Part shown: in pieces, positions 17,176-26,207 of the stretch
Layout: every line of letters starts with the position of its first letter
Position numbering within the stretch: the first letter of the stretch is position 1
Assembly (NCBI RefSeq): GCF_034424625.1
Contig: NZ_CP139976.1
Coordinates: 4,278,001 to 4,342,000, forward strand
DNA length: 64,000 nucleotides
Reading direction: 5' to 3'
DNA from: Janthinobacterium lividum
Lineage (GTDB): Bacteria; Pseudomonadota; Gammaproteobacteria; Burkholderiales; Burkholderiaceae_D
The notes under the pieces: model-generated
Told to the model about the DNA's origin: nothing
Databases searched by the model: none
Seen by the model: the letters and a program-made list of their open reading frames with translations, nothing else
Position numbers and translations under genes: made by a program

Positions 17176-17570
17176 GCCAGCACCGTCGTCACTTCGGTCG
17201 TCACGGCCGTCATCAATTTATGCAGCGGGCATTTGCCTGCCGCGGCCAGCAATTCCTCGCGCTGCGTATCCGTCAGCTCGCCCGTCAGGTGCAGGGTGGC
17301 GGCCAGGCGATAGACGCCCTTGCGCTCTTCGCTGGCATCGCGCTCGGTCGACACTTCCACGTGTTCCAGGGGGATGCCCTTGTGCTTGGCGTACCAGACG
17401 ACGGTGAGCGCCTTGCAGGCCGACAGGGCCGCGTCGTACAGGTCGTGCGGCGAGGGGCCAGAATCGCCGCCCCCTTCGGCCACCGAGGCGTCGGCGGAAA
17501 TGATGTGATCGCGCACGTGCACGATGTGGCGCATGGGTTGCGACTGATCGCGGATGGCTTTGATGGTCAT
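17172..17570 (-). CDS. OsmC family peroxidase-like protein
   Basis: Cytosolic protein of 132 residues in the OsmC/Ohr family, which reduces organic hydroperoxides with two cysteines. Both Cys are present: SACKAL near residue 51 and GKCPLHKL near 113. The SPHDLYDAALSACKAL stretch is the family signature. It is the first gene of a two-gene operon with pirin. It is closer to the OsmC/YhfA subgroup than to Ohr, so its substrate is uncertain. Confidence 0.9.
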   Translation of the reverse strand: MTIKAIRDQSQPMRHIVHVRDHIISADASVAEGGGDSGPSPHDLYDAALSACKALTVVWYAKHKGIPLEHVEVSTERDASEERKGVYRLAATLHLTGELTDTQREELLAAAGKCPLHKLMTAVTTEVTTVLA

Positions 17571-17648
17571 GGCGTTCCTTGGTGCGTTTGGAAAGCCACA
17601 ATTTACACCGTTTGCCCGCTTTGCGCAGCCTGCTGCCCTGCTACCTGG

Positions 17649-18368
17649 TCATTTGATACGGAACACGGCGTCGACCGTCTGCGCCATTTTGAGGCTGGTG
17701 ACCATCAGCATGTCTTCGGGGTTCTGGCGCTGGCGGCTATTCGCGCGGTTGTAGCGGTCCGAAGGCACCAGGCCTACCGCATTGCCCAGGTTTTTCAGCT
17801 GGTCCGACGAGATGCCGGCCACGGCGCCCGCGCGCTTGCCGAAGCCGCGCGCCATGGCATCGGCCTTGCGCTGCGCATCCTTGACGGCTTCGCCCATCAG
17901 TTCCTCTTCCAGGCGGATGCGCTCCGTGGCGCCGAAGGTGACGGCAAACGCATCGAGGTTGGGCATGGCCAGCAGCGGACGCATGATGGCGGGCCATTTC
18001 GACAAATCCGCCACGTTGATATGCACGCTCGCCTTGATCTGGTACTGCGGGTTGGCCGGGTCCTGCTCGGCGCCCTTGCGGATTTCCTTGCGCACGTCGC
18101 GCACCTCGATGCCGGCCGCCGCATCGGGCAAACCCTGCTCCACCAGCAGCGCCTTGATTTCCCCGATGCGCGCCGCTACCTGCGCGGTGGCCACGTCCGG
18201 CACCGGGTCGAAGACACTGACGTCGAAATCGATCTCGCCCAGGTCCGGCGTGACGAAACTGTAGGCCGTGCCCGTCGCGTGGATGAAGGGATAGGAGGGC
18301 AGATCGCCGGCCAGGGCGGCGAGGGGCAGGCAGGCAAACACGATGGACAGCAGGCGGTGTTTGAACAC
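17649..18368 (-). CDS. SIMPL domain (DUF541) periplasmic protein
   Basis: Exported protein of 239 residues with a signal peptide ending near LAALAGD. The body is a SIMPL domain: ATGTAYSFVTPDLGEIDFDV near the N-terminus and a conserved AVKDAQRKADAMARGFGKR helix near residue 165. Family members (for example E. coli YggE) are linked with envelope and oxidative stress, but the activity is not defined. GTG 18368 is preferred because GGAGG lies just upstream; the longer frame begins before the signal peptide. It is a single gene between the OsmC/pirin pair and the kinase gene. Confidence 0.82.
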   Translation of the reverse strand: MFKHRLLSIVFACLPLAALAGDLPSYPFIHATGTAYSFVTPDLGEIDFDVSVFDPVPDVATAQVAARIGEIKALLVEQGLPDAAAGIEVRDVRKEIRKGAEQDPANPQYQIKASVHINVADLSKWPAIMRPLLAMPNLDAFAVTFGATERIRLEEELMGEAVKDAQRKADAMARGFGKRAGAVAGISSDQLKNLGNAVGLVPSDRYNRANSRQRQNPEDMLMVTSLKMAQTVDAVFRIK

Positions 18369-18442
18369 GGATCCTCCGGCACGGTTAAGGTGCATGAAGT
18401 ATCCGCCAAGATGGCCGATATGACAACCTCATTGTCCTCACC

Positions 18443-20770
18443 CTAATCGAGCGTGCGCGCCACCCGAAAGCCCACGATGTCGTTCGACAGCACGGTGGAA
18501 AAGCCGTTGCGCAAGGCCGAGCGCAGGTAGCGCGGGTGGTACAGCCACGAGCCGCCGCGCAGGATGCGCCGGCTGCTGTCGCTGCCCTCTTCCCACGCGC
18601 TGCCGTCGACGGGCGCGCCTTCGTAATTATCGTGCACCACGTCCTGCACCCATTCCCACACATTGCCATGCATGTCGAACAGGCCCCAGGAATTCGGCGC
18701 GAATGTGCCCAGCGGCGTCGTGCCGCCCCGGTACACGCCGCGCGGGCCGCCGTTGTACACATACAGGCCGTCGTAGTTGGCTTGTTCAGTACTGATCGTG
18801 TCGCCCACGTTGAAGGCCGTGCGCGTGCCGGCGCGGCACGCGTATTCCCATTCCGCTTCGCTGGGCAAACGGTACTGGCGGCCCGTGCGCTCGCTCATCC
18901 ACGCCAGGAACAGCTGCGCGTCATTCCAGCTCACGCCCACCACCGGGTGCTGGTCGTTCTGCACGAAGCCGGGATTGTCCCAGTCCGTTTCCGAACCGCC
19001 CGCCCAATCGGTCGCCTTGACGAAGGCGCGCCATTCGCCCACGCTGACGGGGTGGCGCGCCAGCGCGAACGGGCGCTCGATGCCGACCCAATGCTGCGGC
19101 ATCTCGCGCTCGAGCCAGGCCTGCTGCGAACCGGCCTGGATAGCCGCCTTGTGCTCCGTCTCGTGCGCGCCCATCTGGAAGCGGCCGCTGGGAATGAGCA
19201 CCAGTTCCGGCCCCTGTCCCGCGCCATCGAGAAAATCATCACGCAAGATGCCTTCTGCATTGGCCACCGGTTCCGCGTGTGCGGGCGCCGGCGCCGGCTC
19301 GCTCACTGCGGCGGCGGGCTGCGCCTGCGCCGCCGCGGCGCGGCTGGCCTCTTCCTTGCGCGCGCGCTCCTGCTCGGCGCGGTAGGCCGCCTCCGCCTTG
19401 GCGACGATGGCCTTGCGCTGCAATTCCTGGTGTTCCTGCAAGGCAGTGGCGGCATCGGCTTCGCGGCGCGCGCGCAGCTGGCCGCGCAGCGCTTCCTTGC
19501 GCAGCTTGCGCGCCTCTTCCGCTTCGAAATGGCGCTGCGCCTCCTGCTCGCGGCGCAGTTTATCTTGCCGCTGCTTTTCCAGCGCGGCCGCCTGGATTTC
19601 CGCCTTGCGGCGCTGATCCAGTTCTTCCTGGCGTATCCGGGCCCGCTTGATCTCTTCCTCGCGGGCCTGTTCGGCGGCCAGCGCGGCCTGCCGTTGTTGC
19701 TGCGCCTGCTGCGCCGCACGCGCCTGCTGCTGGCGCGCCTGTTCCGCCAGTTCTTCGGGCGACGGCCCTGCGGCCCGCTCCAGCCCTTCCAGCAAGGCTT
19801 GCACGGATTGCGGCCGCAATTCCGCCGTCAAGGAAAAACCGTTCTGCAAGACTTGCCACTGTTGCGCGTTGAGCGCTTGCGGCGCCGACGGCAAGTGGCT
19901 GGCGCTGCGCATGTCGTCGAACGGCATGCGCCCTTCGAGCATCTGGTAAATCATCACAGCCACCGCATATACGTCCAGGCGCGGGCTGGGCTGGCGCTGG
20001 TTGGCGCCGGCCTCGGGCGCCCGGTAGCCGTGCGTGCCCGCATTCGGCATGTCCAGCGCCAGGCTGCTGTCCGCATTGCGCACGCGCGACGCGATGCCGT
20101 AGTCGAGCAGCTTGACGTCGCCCTTCGCCGTCAGGAAGACATTGCCAGGCTTGATGTCGCGGTGCACCAGCTTGTGCTTTTCCCACGCATACGACAGGGC
20201 GTCGGCCACCGGCTGCAGCAATTGCTGCACCGTCGACAGCGGCAGCGCGCCCTCGCGCGCCAGATAGTGCTCGAGGTCTTCGCCATCGAGGCATTCCATG
20301 ATGATGAAATAGCTGGCCGTGGCCGGGTCCTGCGCCCACTCGTAGACGCGCACGATGTTTTCATGCGCGAGTTTGCGCGCCTGCGTGGCTTCCTCGATCA
20401 GCAGTTTTGCATGCGTGGCGCTTTGCGTCAGCTGCGGCGGCAAGATCTTCAGCGCCACCATTTCGCTGCTGCCCAGCTCCGCGTGCGTGGCCAGGTCGGT
20501 GGCTTGCCACACCTGCCCCATGCCGCCCGTGCCGATCAGCCGTTCGAGCCGGTAACGGCGGTTTTGCGGGCCGATTTCCTGGCCCGTCATGAAGCCCAGC
20601 TCCGTGCCCTGGCGCACCGGTAGCGGCGCGGGCGCAGGTGCGGCGCCGGGCGGCGCGTACTCGGCGTCGAGGATGGCGTTCTTGCGACTTTCAAATTCCT
20701 GCTCGCTGAGCAGCCCGTCATCGTGGAGGGCGCGCAGTTCCCGCAGTTTGTCTCGTGCTTTTTGCATCAT
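18443..20770 (-). CDS. serine/threonine protein kinase fused to an FGE/SUMF1-type domain
   Basis: Multidomain cytosolic protein of 775 residues. A SHOCT-like helical motif (DKLRELRALHDDGLLSEQEF) opens it. The kinase domain spans about 70-330: glycine loop IGTGGMGQVW (near 76), VALKIL, HRDIKPGNVF (near 199), DYG in place of DFG (near 220) and GYRAPEA. A charged coiled coil rich in Glu, Gln, Arg and Ala covers about 340-500. An FGE-type domain (about 520-775) has LVLIPSGRFQMGAHETEHKA, PVSVGEWRAF, GVSWNDAQLFLAWMS and DMHGNVWEWVQD. The Cys pair of true formylglycine-generating enzymes is absent. The start is the first of two Met codons (20770), 19 bp after the upstream gene's stop. No membrane helix is seen, so it differs from PknB-type receptors. 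The target is unknown. Confidence 0.88.
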   Translation of the reverse strand: MMQKARDKLRELRALHDDGLLSEQEFESRKNAILDAEYAPPGAAPAPAPLPVRQGTELGFMTGQEIGPQNRRYRLERLIGTGGMGQVWQATDLATHAELGSSEMVALKILPPQLTQSATHAKLLIEEATQARKLAHENIVRVYEWAQDPATASYFIIMECLDGEDLEHYLAREGALPLSTVQQLLQPVADALSYAWEKHKLVHRDIKPGNVFLTAKGDVKLLDYGIASRVRNADSSLALDMPNAGTHGYRAPEAGANQRQPSPRLDVYAVAVMIYQMLEGRMPFDDMRSASHLPSAPQALNAQQWQVLQNGFSLTAELRPQSVQALLEGLERAAGPSPEELAEQARQQQARAAQQAQQQRQAALAAEQAREEEIKRARIRQEELDQRRKAEIQAAALEKQRQDKLRREQEAQRHFEAEEARKLRKEALRGQLRARREADAATALQEHQELQRKAIVAKAEAAYRAEQERARKEEASRAAAAQAQPAAAVSEPAPAPAHAEPVANAEGILRDDFLDGAGQGPELVLIPSGRFQMGAHETEHKAAIQAGSQQAWLEREMPQHWVGIERPFALARHPVSVGEWRAFVKATDWAGGSETDWDNPGFVQNDQHPVVGVSWNDAQLFLAWMSERTGRQYRLPSEAEWEYACRAGTRTAFNVGDTISTEQANYDGLYVYNGGPRGVYRGGTTPLGTFAPNSWGLFDMHGNVWEWVQDVVHDNYEGAPVDGSAWEEGSDSSRRILRGGSWLYHPRYLRSALRNGFSTVLSNDIVGFRVARTLD

Positions 20771-20789
20771 CTGGGGTGAAACGCTTCCA

Positions 20790-23111
20790 TCAAGGCTGCA
20801 AGGCAACGCCGCAGGCGGCGCAGAATTTATCTTCCGGATGGCCCGCGCGCTGCGCATGGCCGTTCTTGCAGCGCAGCGACGCAGCGGCGCCCAGCCCGAC
20901 ACTTGGCTGCAGCGCCTGCGCCACGGCCACGCCCAGCTGCGCCTGCGCCGACAGGCCATGCGCATGCGCCGCATTCTGCAGGTTGATCAGGTCCAGCTGC
21001 TGGCGCCGTTCGCGTTCCGCCTGGCCTTCCAGATAGCTGCGCTCCTGCGCCACGCTGTCCTGCGCCATGCGCAGCGCGTCCAGCGGCGCGACGCTGTTCT
21101 CGGCCGCCGCCAGCGCCGCCAGCGCGTGGATCTGCTCGGCGCTCATGCCCGCCTGCAGCTGCACCTTCAGCACTTGCGCCAGCGCGGCCGCATTCTGCCC
21201 GGCGGCCATGGCCACCTTGCCCGTGTCGCTCAGCGAACCGATTTTCTCGATGCGGTCGATATCGATGCGCGCCAGTTCGGCCGCATGCGCCTGCTGCGCC
21301 AGCAGGGCTTCGTACTCGCCCTTCCAGCGCGCGTAATCGCTTTCGCGCTGCTGCGCCATGGCCAGCAGATCGCGCTGCCATTGCGCTTCCTGTTCCAGCT
21401 GGCGCAGCTGCTGGCGCTGTTCCTCGATGGCCAGCGCATCGAGCTGCGCCAGTTGCGTTTGCTGCTGCAGCTGGCGTGCGTGCACGCCATCGGCCTCGAT
21501 GGTGCGCAGCAGCTTTTCCTGCTGCGCGATGGCGTCTTCGCGGGCGCCGCCGCGCCGCAGCGCCGCCACCTTTTCCGCGATTTCCGCCGCCTGCACCTGG
21601 GCCGCTTCATCCTTGTGCGCCTCGGCGCGCAGCAGTTCGCGCTGGCGCGCCAGCTGCATCTGGTCTTCCCACTCCTGTACCCGCTCGGCCTCGCGCTTGC
21701 GCGCCGCGTTCGCCAGCATCAGGCCCTGCCAGGCGGCCTGGTGCTGTTCCGCTTCCAGCTGCGCCTCGCGCTGGGCCGCATCCGCTTCCGCCTGGCGCAG
21801 GCGCGCCAGCTGGGTGCGGCGGCCCGTCTCGTCGTCGATCAGCAGCGCGCTTTCCACTTGCTGCGCGATCGACTGCAAGTGGACTTGATGCGTAAAACGC
21901 TGCTGCGCCAGCTGGATCTGTTCGCGCCCATGCAGCTGCGACAGTTCCAGCTCGCTGCGCATCTTGATGGCGGCCAGCGCCCGCACGTGTTCCCAGTTGG
22001 CCGCTTCATCGGCGCGCTGCGCGCCCTTCTGCGCCAGCTCCTGTTCCAGTTCGCCCAGCGCCAGCGCGGCGCCATGGTCGAGCGCCTGGCGCCGCGATTT
22101 CGCTTCCAGGATGCGGCCATACAGGTCGATCTGGCGTCCGCGCAGCGCTTGCAGGCGCTCCGCTTCCTGGTGGTTCAGTTCCGCCTTTTCCACCGTCGCA
22201 TCCTGCTGCAGCTCGGCGCGGCGGTGCGCATGGCGCGCCGCCAGTTCCTCGCGGCGGATACGCTGCCACTCTTCCTCGTCATACAGCTGGTCGAGCTGCT
22301 TCATGCGTTCCAGGCTGTGCTGCTCCAGGTCCTGCGCCGGCAAGCCGCCCAGCCACAGGGTGCCGATGCTGGCGCCGGCGTCGCCTTCGCGCTTGTCGTG
22401 GCGTAGCGTCAGGGTTTCCACGCGCGCCACGGCCAGGCCGCTGGACGCCAGGCGCTGCGTCAGCGCCGATTGCAGGCGCTCGTTCAATTCCGGGCGCAGG
22501 TCGGCATTCGCCTCCATCTCGCGCAGCGCGCGGCTGCCGATGAATTCCAGCGCAATCTGGCGCACGGATGGCAGCAACAGGGCGTGCAGGTGGGCGCGCG
22601 TGACGGCGCCCGGTGCGCGCATGAACTGGCGCGCGAACGCATCGGGCTGGCCCAGGGCGATATCCACGCGCAGGGATGCGGCGACGTTCAGCCGCTCCGT
22701 GCTGGCCATGCCGGGCAAGTCGAATTCCAGGCTGACGGCGTCGGCGCGCGCGATCAGCACTTCGGCCGGACGCGCCGGCAGCAGCGCGGGCAGGCGCGCA
22801 AAGAAGGCGGCGCTGTCATAGTCGCCGGCAGGTATCAAGGTGAAAGCGTCCGATTGCACGATCCAGGCGCGCGACTCGGCCGGTACCTGCAGGCGGCGCG
22901 CGGCGCTGCCGAACAGCGAAGACAGTTCGCGCACGCCAAAGAACAGTGCCAGTTGCCCATCAGCAAGATGCCATTGATTGGCATGCAGCACCGCGTCGCT
23001 GTCGGGTGCCCCAAGCGACAAGCCGCATTGCGCGCAATAGCCGGCGGCAGCGCCGTTCTTGTGCTCGCAGCGCGGGCAGCGGGCGCCGCCAAAACCAAAC
23101 AATTGGAACAT
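20790..23111 (-). CDS. double zinc-ribbon coiled-coil protein with SPFH/band-7-like region
   Basis: A 773-residue protein I cannot match to a named gene. It starts with a zinc ribbon (CPRCEHKNGAAAGYCAQCG, residues 12-30). Residues about 50-250 have the pattern of an SPFH/band-7 domain (for example VAASLRVDIALGQPDAFARQ). A very long Gln/Glu/Arg/Ala-rich coiled coil covers about 265-690. It closes with a second Cys cluster (CKNGH ... CAACG, about 748-766). No signal peptide or membrane helix is evident. It is immediately upstream of the kinase gene (19 bp) and surely co-transcribed. It probably scaffolds or feeds the kinase, which also carries a coiled coil; this is inference. Confidence 0.72.
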   Translation of the reverse strand: MFQLFGFGGARCPRCEHKNGAAAGYCAQCGLSLGAPDSDAVLHANQWHLADGQLALFFGVRELSSLFGSAARRLQVPAESRAWIVQSDAFTLIPAGDYDSAAFFARLPALLPARPAEVLIARADAVSLEFDLPGMASTERLNVAASLRVDIALGQPDAFARQFMRAPGAVTRAHLHALLLPSVRQIALEFIGSRALREMEANADLRPELNERLQSALTQRLASSGLAVARVETLTLRHDKREGDAGASIGTLWLGGLPAQDLEQHSLERMKQLDQLYDEEEWQRIRREELAARHAHRRAELQQDATVEKAELNHQEAERLQALRGRQIDLYGRILEAKSRRQALDHGAALALGELEQELAQKGAQRADEAANWEHVRALAAIKMRSELELSQLHGREQIQLAQQRFTHQVHLQSIAQQVESALLIDDETGRRTQLARLRQAEADAAQREAQLEAEQHQAAWQGLMLANAARKREAERVQEWEDQMQLARQRELLRAEAHKDEAAQVQAAEIAEKVAALRRGGAREDAIAQQEKLLRTIEADGVHARQLQQQTQLAQLDALAIEEQRQQLRQLEQEAQWQRDLLAMAQQRESDYARWKGEYEALLAQQAHAAELARIDIDRIEKIGSLSDTGKVAMAAGQNAAALAQVLKVQLQAGMSAEQIHALAALAAAENSVAPLDALRMAQDSVAQERSYLEGQAERERRQQLDLINLQNAAHAHGLSAQAQLGVAVAQALQPSVGLGAAASLRCKNGHAQRAGHPEDKFCAACGVALQP

Positions 23112-23433
23112 ATGTGACTCCTGATGATATTTTTATCCATGCGACGGGGCCGCCATGCCGATTCTAGCAGGACAGCTGGCCCTGCACTTGCCGCGCGCGG
23201 CAGTGTGCAGCGTCAAATAATGCCACGCGGCAATTACATTCATATGCCCGGATACAGGGCAATTTAGGCCTCAATTCAAGCGGTCGGCTTGCCAGCCCCG
23301 CGCGCAGGCATTTCAGCGCCGTTTTTTTGCAGGCCATCCCGCCAAAACCACGGCTGGTCGCATCCACGTGGCGCAGAGGAGCGCGCATGGCTACAGTGCA
23401 TGCATACCCACCCGCCACCCGAAAGGAAACATC
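23112..23433. other. intergenic region with a GC-rich inverted repeat
   Basis: About 320 bp between divergent genes. A near-perfect inverted repeat occurs at 23182-23210 (CTGCAC/GTGCAG outside, TGCCGC/GCGGCA inside). Otherwise no gene or known motif is seen; the promoters of both flanking genes should lie here. Confidence 0.4.
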
Positions 23434-23670
23434 ATGAAAGCCTTGAAAAACATGGAAGCCATCTTCACCGTCGCCGTCGCCATCGCCTGCGGTGCCAGCT
23501 ATGTCAGCTTCATGCAGCCATCGGCCGCCAAGGCTGCCGATGCGGCGCAAGCGAGCGCCATCCCCGTCGTGGTGGTCAGCGCCAAGCGCATGACGGAACA
23601 GGAAAAGAAAATCTCGCTGATCGAGGAAAGGCAAGCCTTGCTGGGCAACGCCACCGCCAGCACCCTGTGA
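23434..23670 (+). CDS. small exported or membrane-anchored protein, unknown
   Basis: Product of 78 residues. It starts MKALKNMEAIFTVAVAIACG, continues as a hydrophobic segment ending near QPSAAKAADA, and so has a signal peptide or an N-terminal anchor. The mature part is short and charged (VVSAKRMTEQEKKISLIEE). ATG 23434 follows AAGGAA at proper spacing; the longer frame from 23368 is not needed. Similar short proteins are common in Oxalobacteraceae but have no assigned function. Confidence 0.65.
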   Translation: MKALKNMEAIFTVAVAIACGASYVSFMQPSAAKAADAAQASAIPVVVVSAKRMTEQEKKISLIEERQALLGNATASTL

Positions 23671-23786
23671 GCCACCGATGCTGACACCACGCCGCCTGGC
23701 GCCCGCTTGATCACCGCCGCGCCAGGCCGCCATTTGCATCGCAAATGTATCCGCCACGGATACACGGACACACAGCATTGTGTCAA

Positions 23787-23836
23787 TTGTAATAAGTTGA
23801 ATCAAAGGCGAAAAACCGCCAGCAAGCGCCTATAGT
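23787..23836 (+). promoter_or_regulatory. promoter with conserved TTGTAATAAGTTG box
   Basis: TTGTAATAAGTTGAATC at 23787-23803 is followed, 27 bp later, by the TATAGT hexamer at 23831-23836 and the shared TATAGTCCA end. It is the second copy of the arrangement found at 5193-5243, here in front of the YXWGXW protein gene. Between box and -10 the two sequences diverge, so the similarity is not due to recent duplication. Confidence 0.5.
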
Positions 23837-23869
23837 CCATTTCACGCAATCACCGAAATGGAGTACACC

Positions 23870-24568
23870 ATGAAACCCATCACACTCTACGCAGCAGCCA
23901 TGCTTGCCATCAGCACCGCGGCGTTCCTGCCCGTGCAGGCCATGGCACAGAATCAGCTCGGCGTCAGCATTGTCGTCGGCAACGCCCCGCCTCCGCCACG
24001 GTTTGAAAGCGCACCCGCGCCGCGCGCCGGCTATGTCTGGGCGCCCGGCTACTGGAACTGGGATGGCCAGCGCCATGTCTGGAACAACGGTGAATGGCTG
24101 CGCGAACGCAGCGGCAACCAGTACCGCCGCGCCACCTGGATACAAGAGAACAACCGCTGGCGCCTGGACCGTGGTGGCTGGGTCGCGGCGCAAGTGCAGC
24201 CCGTGCGCTATGACGACATCCGCATCGCCCCGCCGCCGCCGCGCCGCGAAGCCATCCCGCGCGCCCGCCACGGCTATACCTGGGCGCCAGGCCACTGGGA
24301 ATGGCGCGGCCAGCGCTACGCCTGGACGCCAGGCGTATGGATCGCCGAACGCCCCGGCTACGTGTATGCGCCGCCCGCCTGGAACCAGCGCGATGGCCGC
24401 TGGCAGATGGAGCAAGGCCGCTGGTCGCCACGCGGCCCGAACGGTGACCGCGACCGCGACGGCATCCCCAACCGCTATGACCGCGACAATGGCAACCGCC
24501 ATGACCGCGACCATGATGGCGTGCCGAACCGCGACGACCGGCGTCCGGATAACCCGAACCGCAGCTGA
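23870..24568 (+). CDS. YXWGXW-repeat envelope protein with Asp-rich tail
   Basis: Exported protein of 232 residues. The signal peptide ends near VQAMAQN. Several copies of the aromatic repeat are visible: [18 protein letters not shown] (about 52-69), [18 protein letters not shown] (about 130-147), and degenerate units between. The C-terminal 40 residues ([20 protein letters not shown] and so on) repeat a D-x-D-x-D-G pattern like calcium-binding thrombospondin type 3 loops. ATG 23870 is preferred over 23858 because the signal peptide starts there. A terminator follows. The function of YXWGXW proteins is unknown; a surface or cell-wall-associated role is likely. Confidence 0.8.
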   Translation: MKPITLYAAAMLAISTAAFLPVQAMAQNQLGVSIVVGNAPPPPRFESAPAPRAGYVWAPGYWNWDGQRHVWNNGEWLRERSGNQYRRATWIQENNRWRLDRGGWVAAQVQPVRYDDIRIAPPPPRREAIPRARHGYTWAPGHWEWRGQRYAWTPGVWIAERPGYVYAPPAWNQRDGRWQMEQGRWSPRGPNGDRDRDGIPNRYDRDNGNRHDRDHDGVPNRDDRRPDNPNRS

Positions 24569-24589
24569 TATGCGGCTGTAATTGGCACC

Positions 24590-24621
24590 AAGGCCACCGT
24601 TCGCGGTGGCCTTGTCATTTT
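24590..24621 (+). terminator. rho-independent terminator
   Basis: A perfect 10-bp stem (AAGGCCACCG / CGGTGGCCTT) with a four-base loop is followed by a modest T tract. It lies 22 bp after the YXWGXW gene. Confidence 0.75.
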
Positions 24622-24684
24622 CCCGACATATCCGTGTATTAGAATCGCGCGACGATCAATCACACTGCGCGAGAAAGATTCACG

Positions 24685-25713
24685 ATGGCGATGGAAACTG
24701 CCGGTTTTACCTACGGCTCGGACACCTCGGGCCTGGTCTGGGGCTTCCTGTTTGGCCGCGACGGGCCACCGCTGGCGCTCGACTCGACGGCGGCACTGGC
24801 CTGGCTGGCCGATGGCGCGGCGCGTCCGGCGCAGGAATTCGTCTGGCTACATTTCAATTTGTCGCATGCGGCCAGCGAAAAATGGCTGATGACGCATACG
24901 CAGCTGGCCGACGAATTCTATGAAACCCTGCACCAGGGGTCGCGCTCGACGCGCATCGAACAGGCGGAAAACACCCTGATCGCCGTGGTCAACGATGTGG
25001 TGCACAATTTCTCGTTCGAAGCATCCGATATTTCCACCATGTGGGCCAGCGTGGCGCAAAACCTCGTCATCACGGCGCGCCGCGCGCCGCTGCAGTCGAT
25101 CGAGCGCCTGCGCCAGGCCGTCATCAAGAACCACGAGCCGATCCGCTCGTCGGTGGAGCTGCTGATTCATTTGCTGCGCGACCAGGCGGACGTGCTGGTC
25201 AACATCGTGCGCGACGCCGTGGCGCGGGTCGACGATATCGAGGATCACTTGCTGGCCGGACGCCTGGTGCCGAAACGCGAAGACCTGGGCGCCATGCGGC
25301 GCGTGCTGGTGCGGCTGCAGCGCCTGCTGGCGCCGGAACCGGCCGCCCTGTTCCGCCTGCTGCAACGCCCACCTGCGTGGGTGTCGGAGCTGGACAGCCT
25401 GGAACTGCGCCAGTCGACGGAGGAATTTTCCGTGGTGCTCAGCGATATGTCCTCGCTACAGGAACGCATCAAGCTGCTGCAGGAAGAGATCGCCGCCAGC
25501 GTCAACGAGGAAAACAGCCGCAGCCTGTTCGTGCTGACCATTGTCACCGTGCTGGCCTTGCCGATCAATATCATCGCCGGCATGCTGGGCATGAATGTGG
25601 GGGGAATTCCGCTGGCCCAGCACCCGCAGGGCTTCTGGATCATCGTTGCCATCATCGTCACGTTTACGGTCGTGGCTGGATGGCTGGTGGTGCGCGTGCA
25701 GCGAAACAGTTAA
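24685..25713 (+). CDS. zntB: CorA/ZntB family divalent cation transporter
   Basis: Inner-membrane pentameric channel-type transporter of 342 residues. The N-terminal cytosolic part (about 1-270) contains FVWLHFNLSHAASEKWL and the long helix typical of the family. Two C-terminal helices follow: one in LFVLTIVTVLALPINIIAGM and one after the GMNVGGIP motif. The GMN signature is the ion-selectivity filter. The domain pattern is closer to ZntB (zinc efflux or uptake) than to CorA (magnesium), but Mg cannot be excluded. It appears monocistronic, with its own promoter after the terminator at 24621. Confidence 0.85.
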   Translation: MAMETAGFTYGSDTSGLVWGFLFGRDGPPLALDSTAALAWLADGAARPAQEFVWLHFNLSHAASEKWLMTHTQLADEFYETLHQGSRSTRIEQAENTLIAVVNDVVHNFSFEASDISTMWASVAQNLVITARRAPLQSIERLRQAVIKNHEPIRSSVELLIHLLRDQADVLVNIVRDAVARVDDIEDHLLAGRLVPKREDLGAMRRVLVRLQRLLAPEPAALFRLLQRPPAWVSELDSLELRQSTEEFSVVLSDMSSLQERIKLLQEEIAASVNEENSRSLFVLTIVTVLALPINIIAGMLGMNVGGIPLAQHPQGFWIIVAIIVTFTVVAGWLVVRVQRNS

Positions 25714-25778
25714 TTCCCGTCCCGGCACGGCCTGGCAGGCGAACGGCAGGCGCCGTCCGCCATTACTGCTTGCTGCGC

Positions 25779-26207
25779 TTAACGGTGGTATTCGCCAGCC
25801 CGTTCAGGCTGATAGACGATTTCCTCGATCTTGACCTTCACCACGCCGCCCGGCATGGGCCAGGCGATGCTGTCGCCGACGGACAAGCCCAGCAGCGCGC
25901 TGCCGACGGGTGCCAGCACGGAAATGCGGTCGGCCTGGCCTTCCACATCCTTCGGATACACGAGCGTCAGGCAGAATTCCTCCTTGTTTTCCACCGTGAA
26001 GCGCACGGTGGAATTCATCGTCACGACGGTCGGCGGAATCTCTTGCGGCTCGAGCACCTCGGCGCGGCCCAGCTCATCGAGCAAAGCGGCCTTGTCCGGC
26101 GACAGATTATTACCCAAGGCATACAACAACGCTTCCAGTCGTTCCAGGTCTTGTGACGACAAAATAATTTTTGGTTTTTTTTCCAAGATATCCTCACTAT
26201 TGATCAT
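25779..26207 (-). CDS. rnk: Rnk-type nucleoside diphosphate kinase regulator (GreA/GreB C-terminal fold)
   Basis: Cytosolic protein of about 142 residues. The core PKIILSSQDLERLEALL aligns with the start of Rnk, and the C-terminal half has VVTMNSTVRF, LAPVGSALLGLSVGD and IVYQPE, the GreA/GreB-type FKBP-like fold that binds RNA polymerase. Rnk lacks the long coiled coil that enters the polymerase channel. The start is uncertain: ATG 26207 is used, while a TTG preceded by GAGG lies 7 codons further in. It is transcribed toward the zntB gene. Confidence 0.85.
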   Translation of the reverse strand: MINSEDILEKKPKIILSSQDLERLEALLYALGNNLSPDKAALLDELGRAEVLEPQEIPPTVVTMNSTVRFTVENKEEFCLTLVYPKDVEGQADRISVLAPVGSALLGLSVGDSIAWPMPGGVVKVKIEEIVYQPERAGEYHR

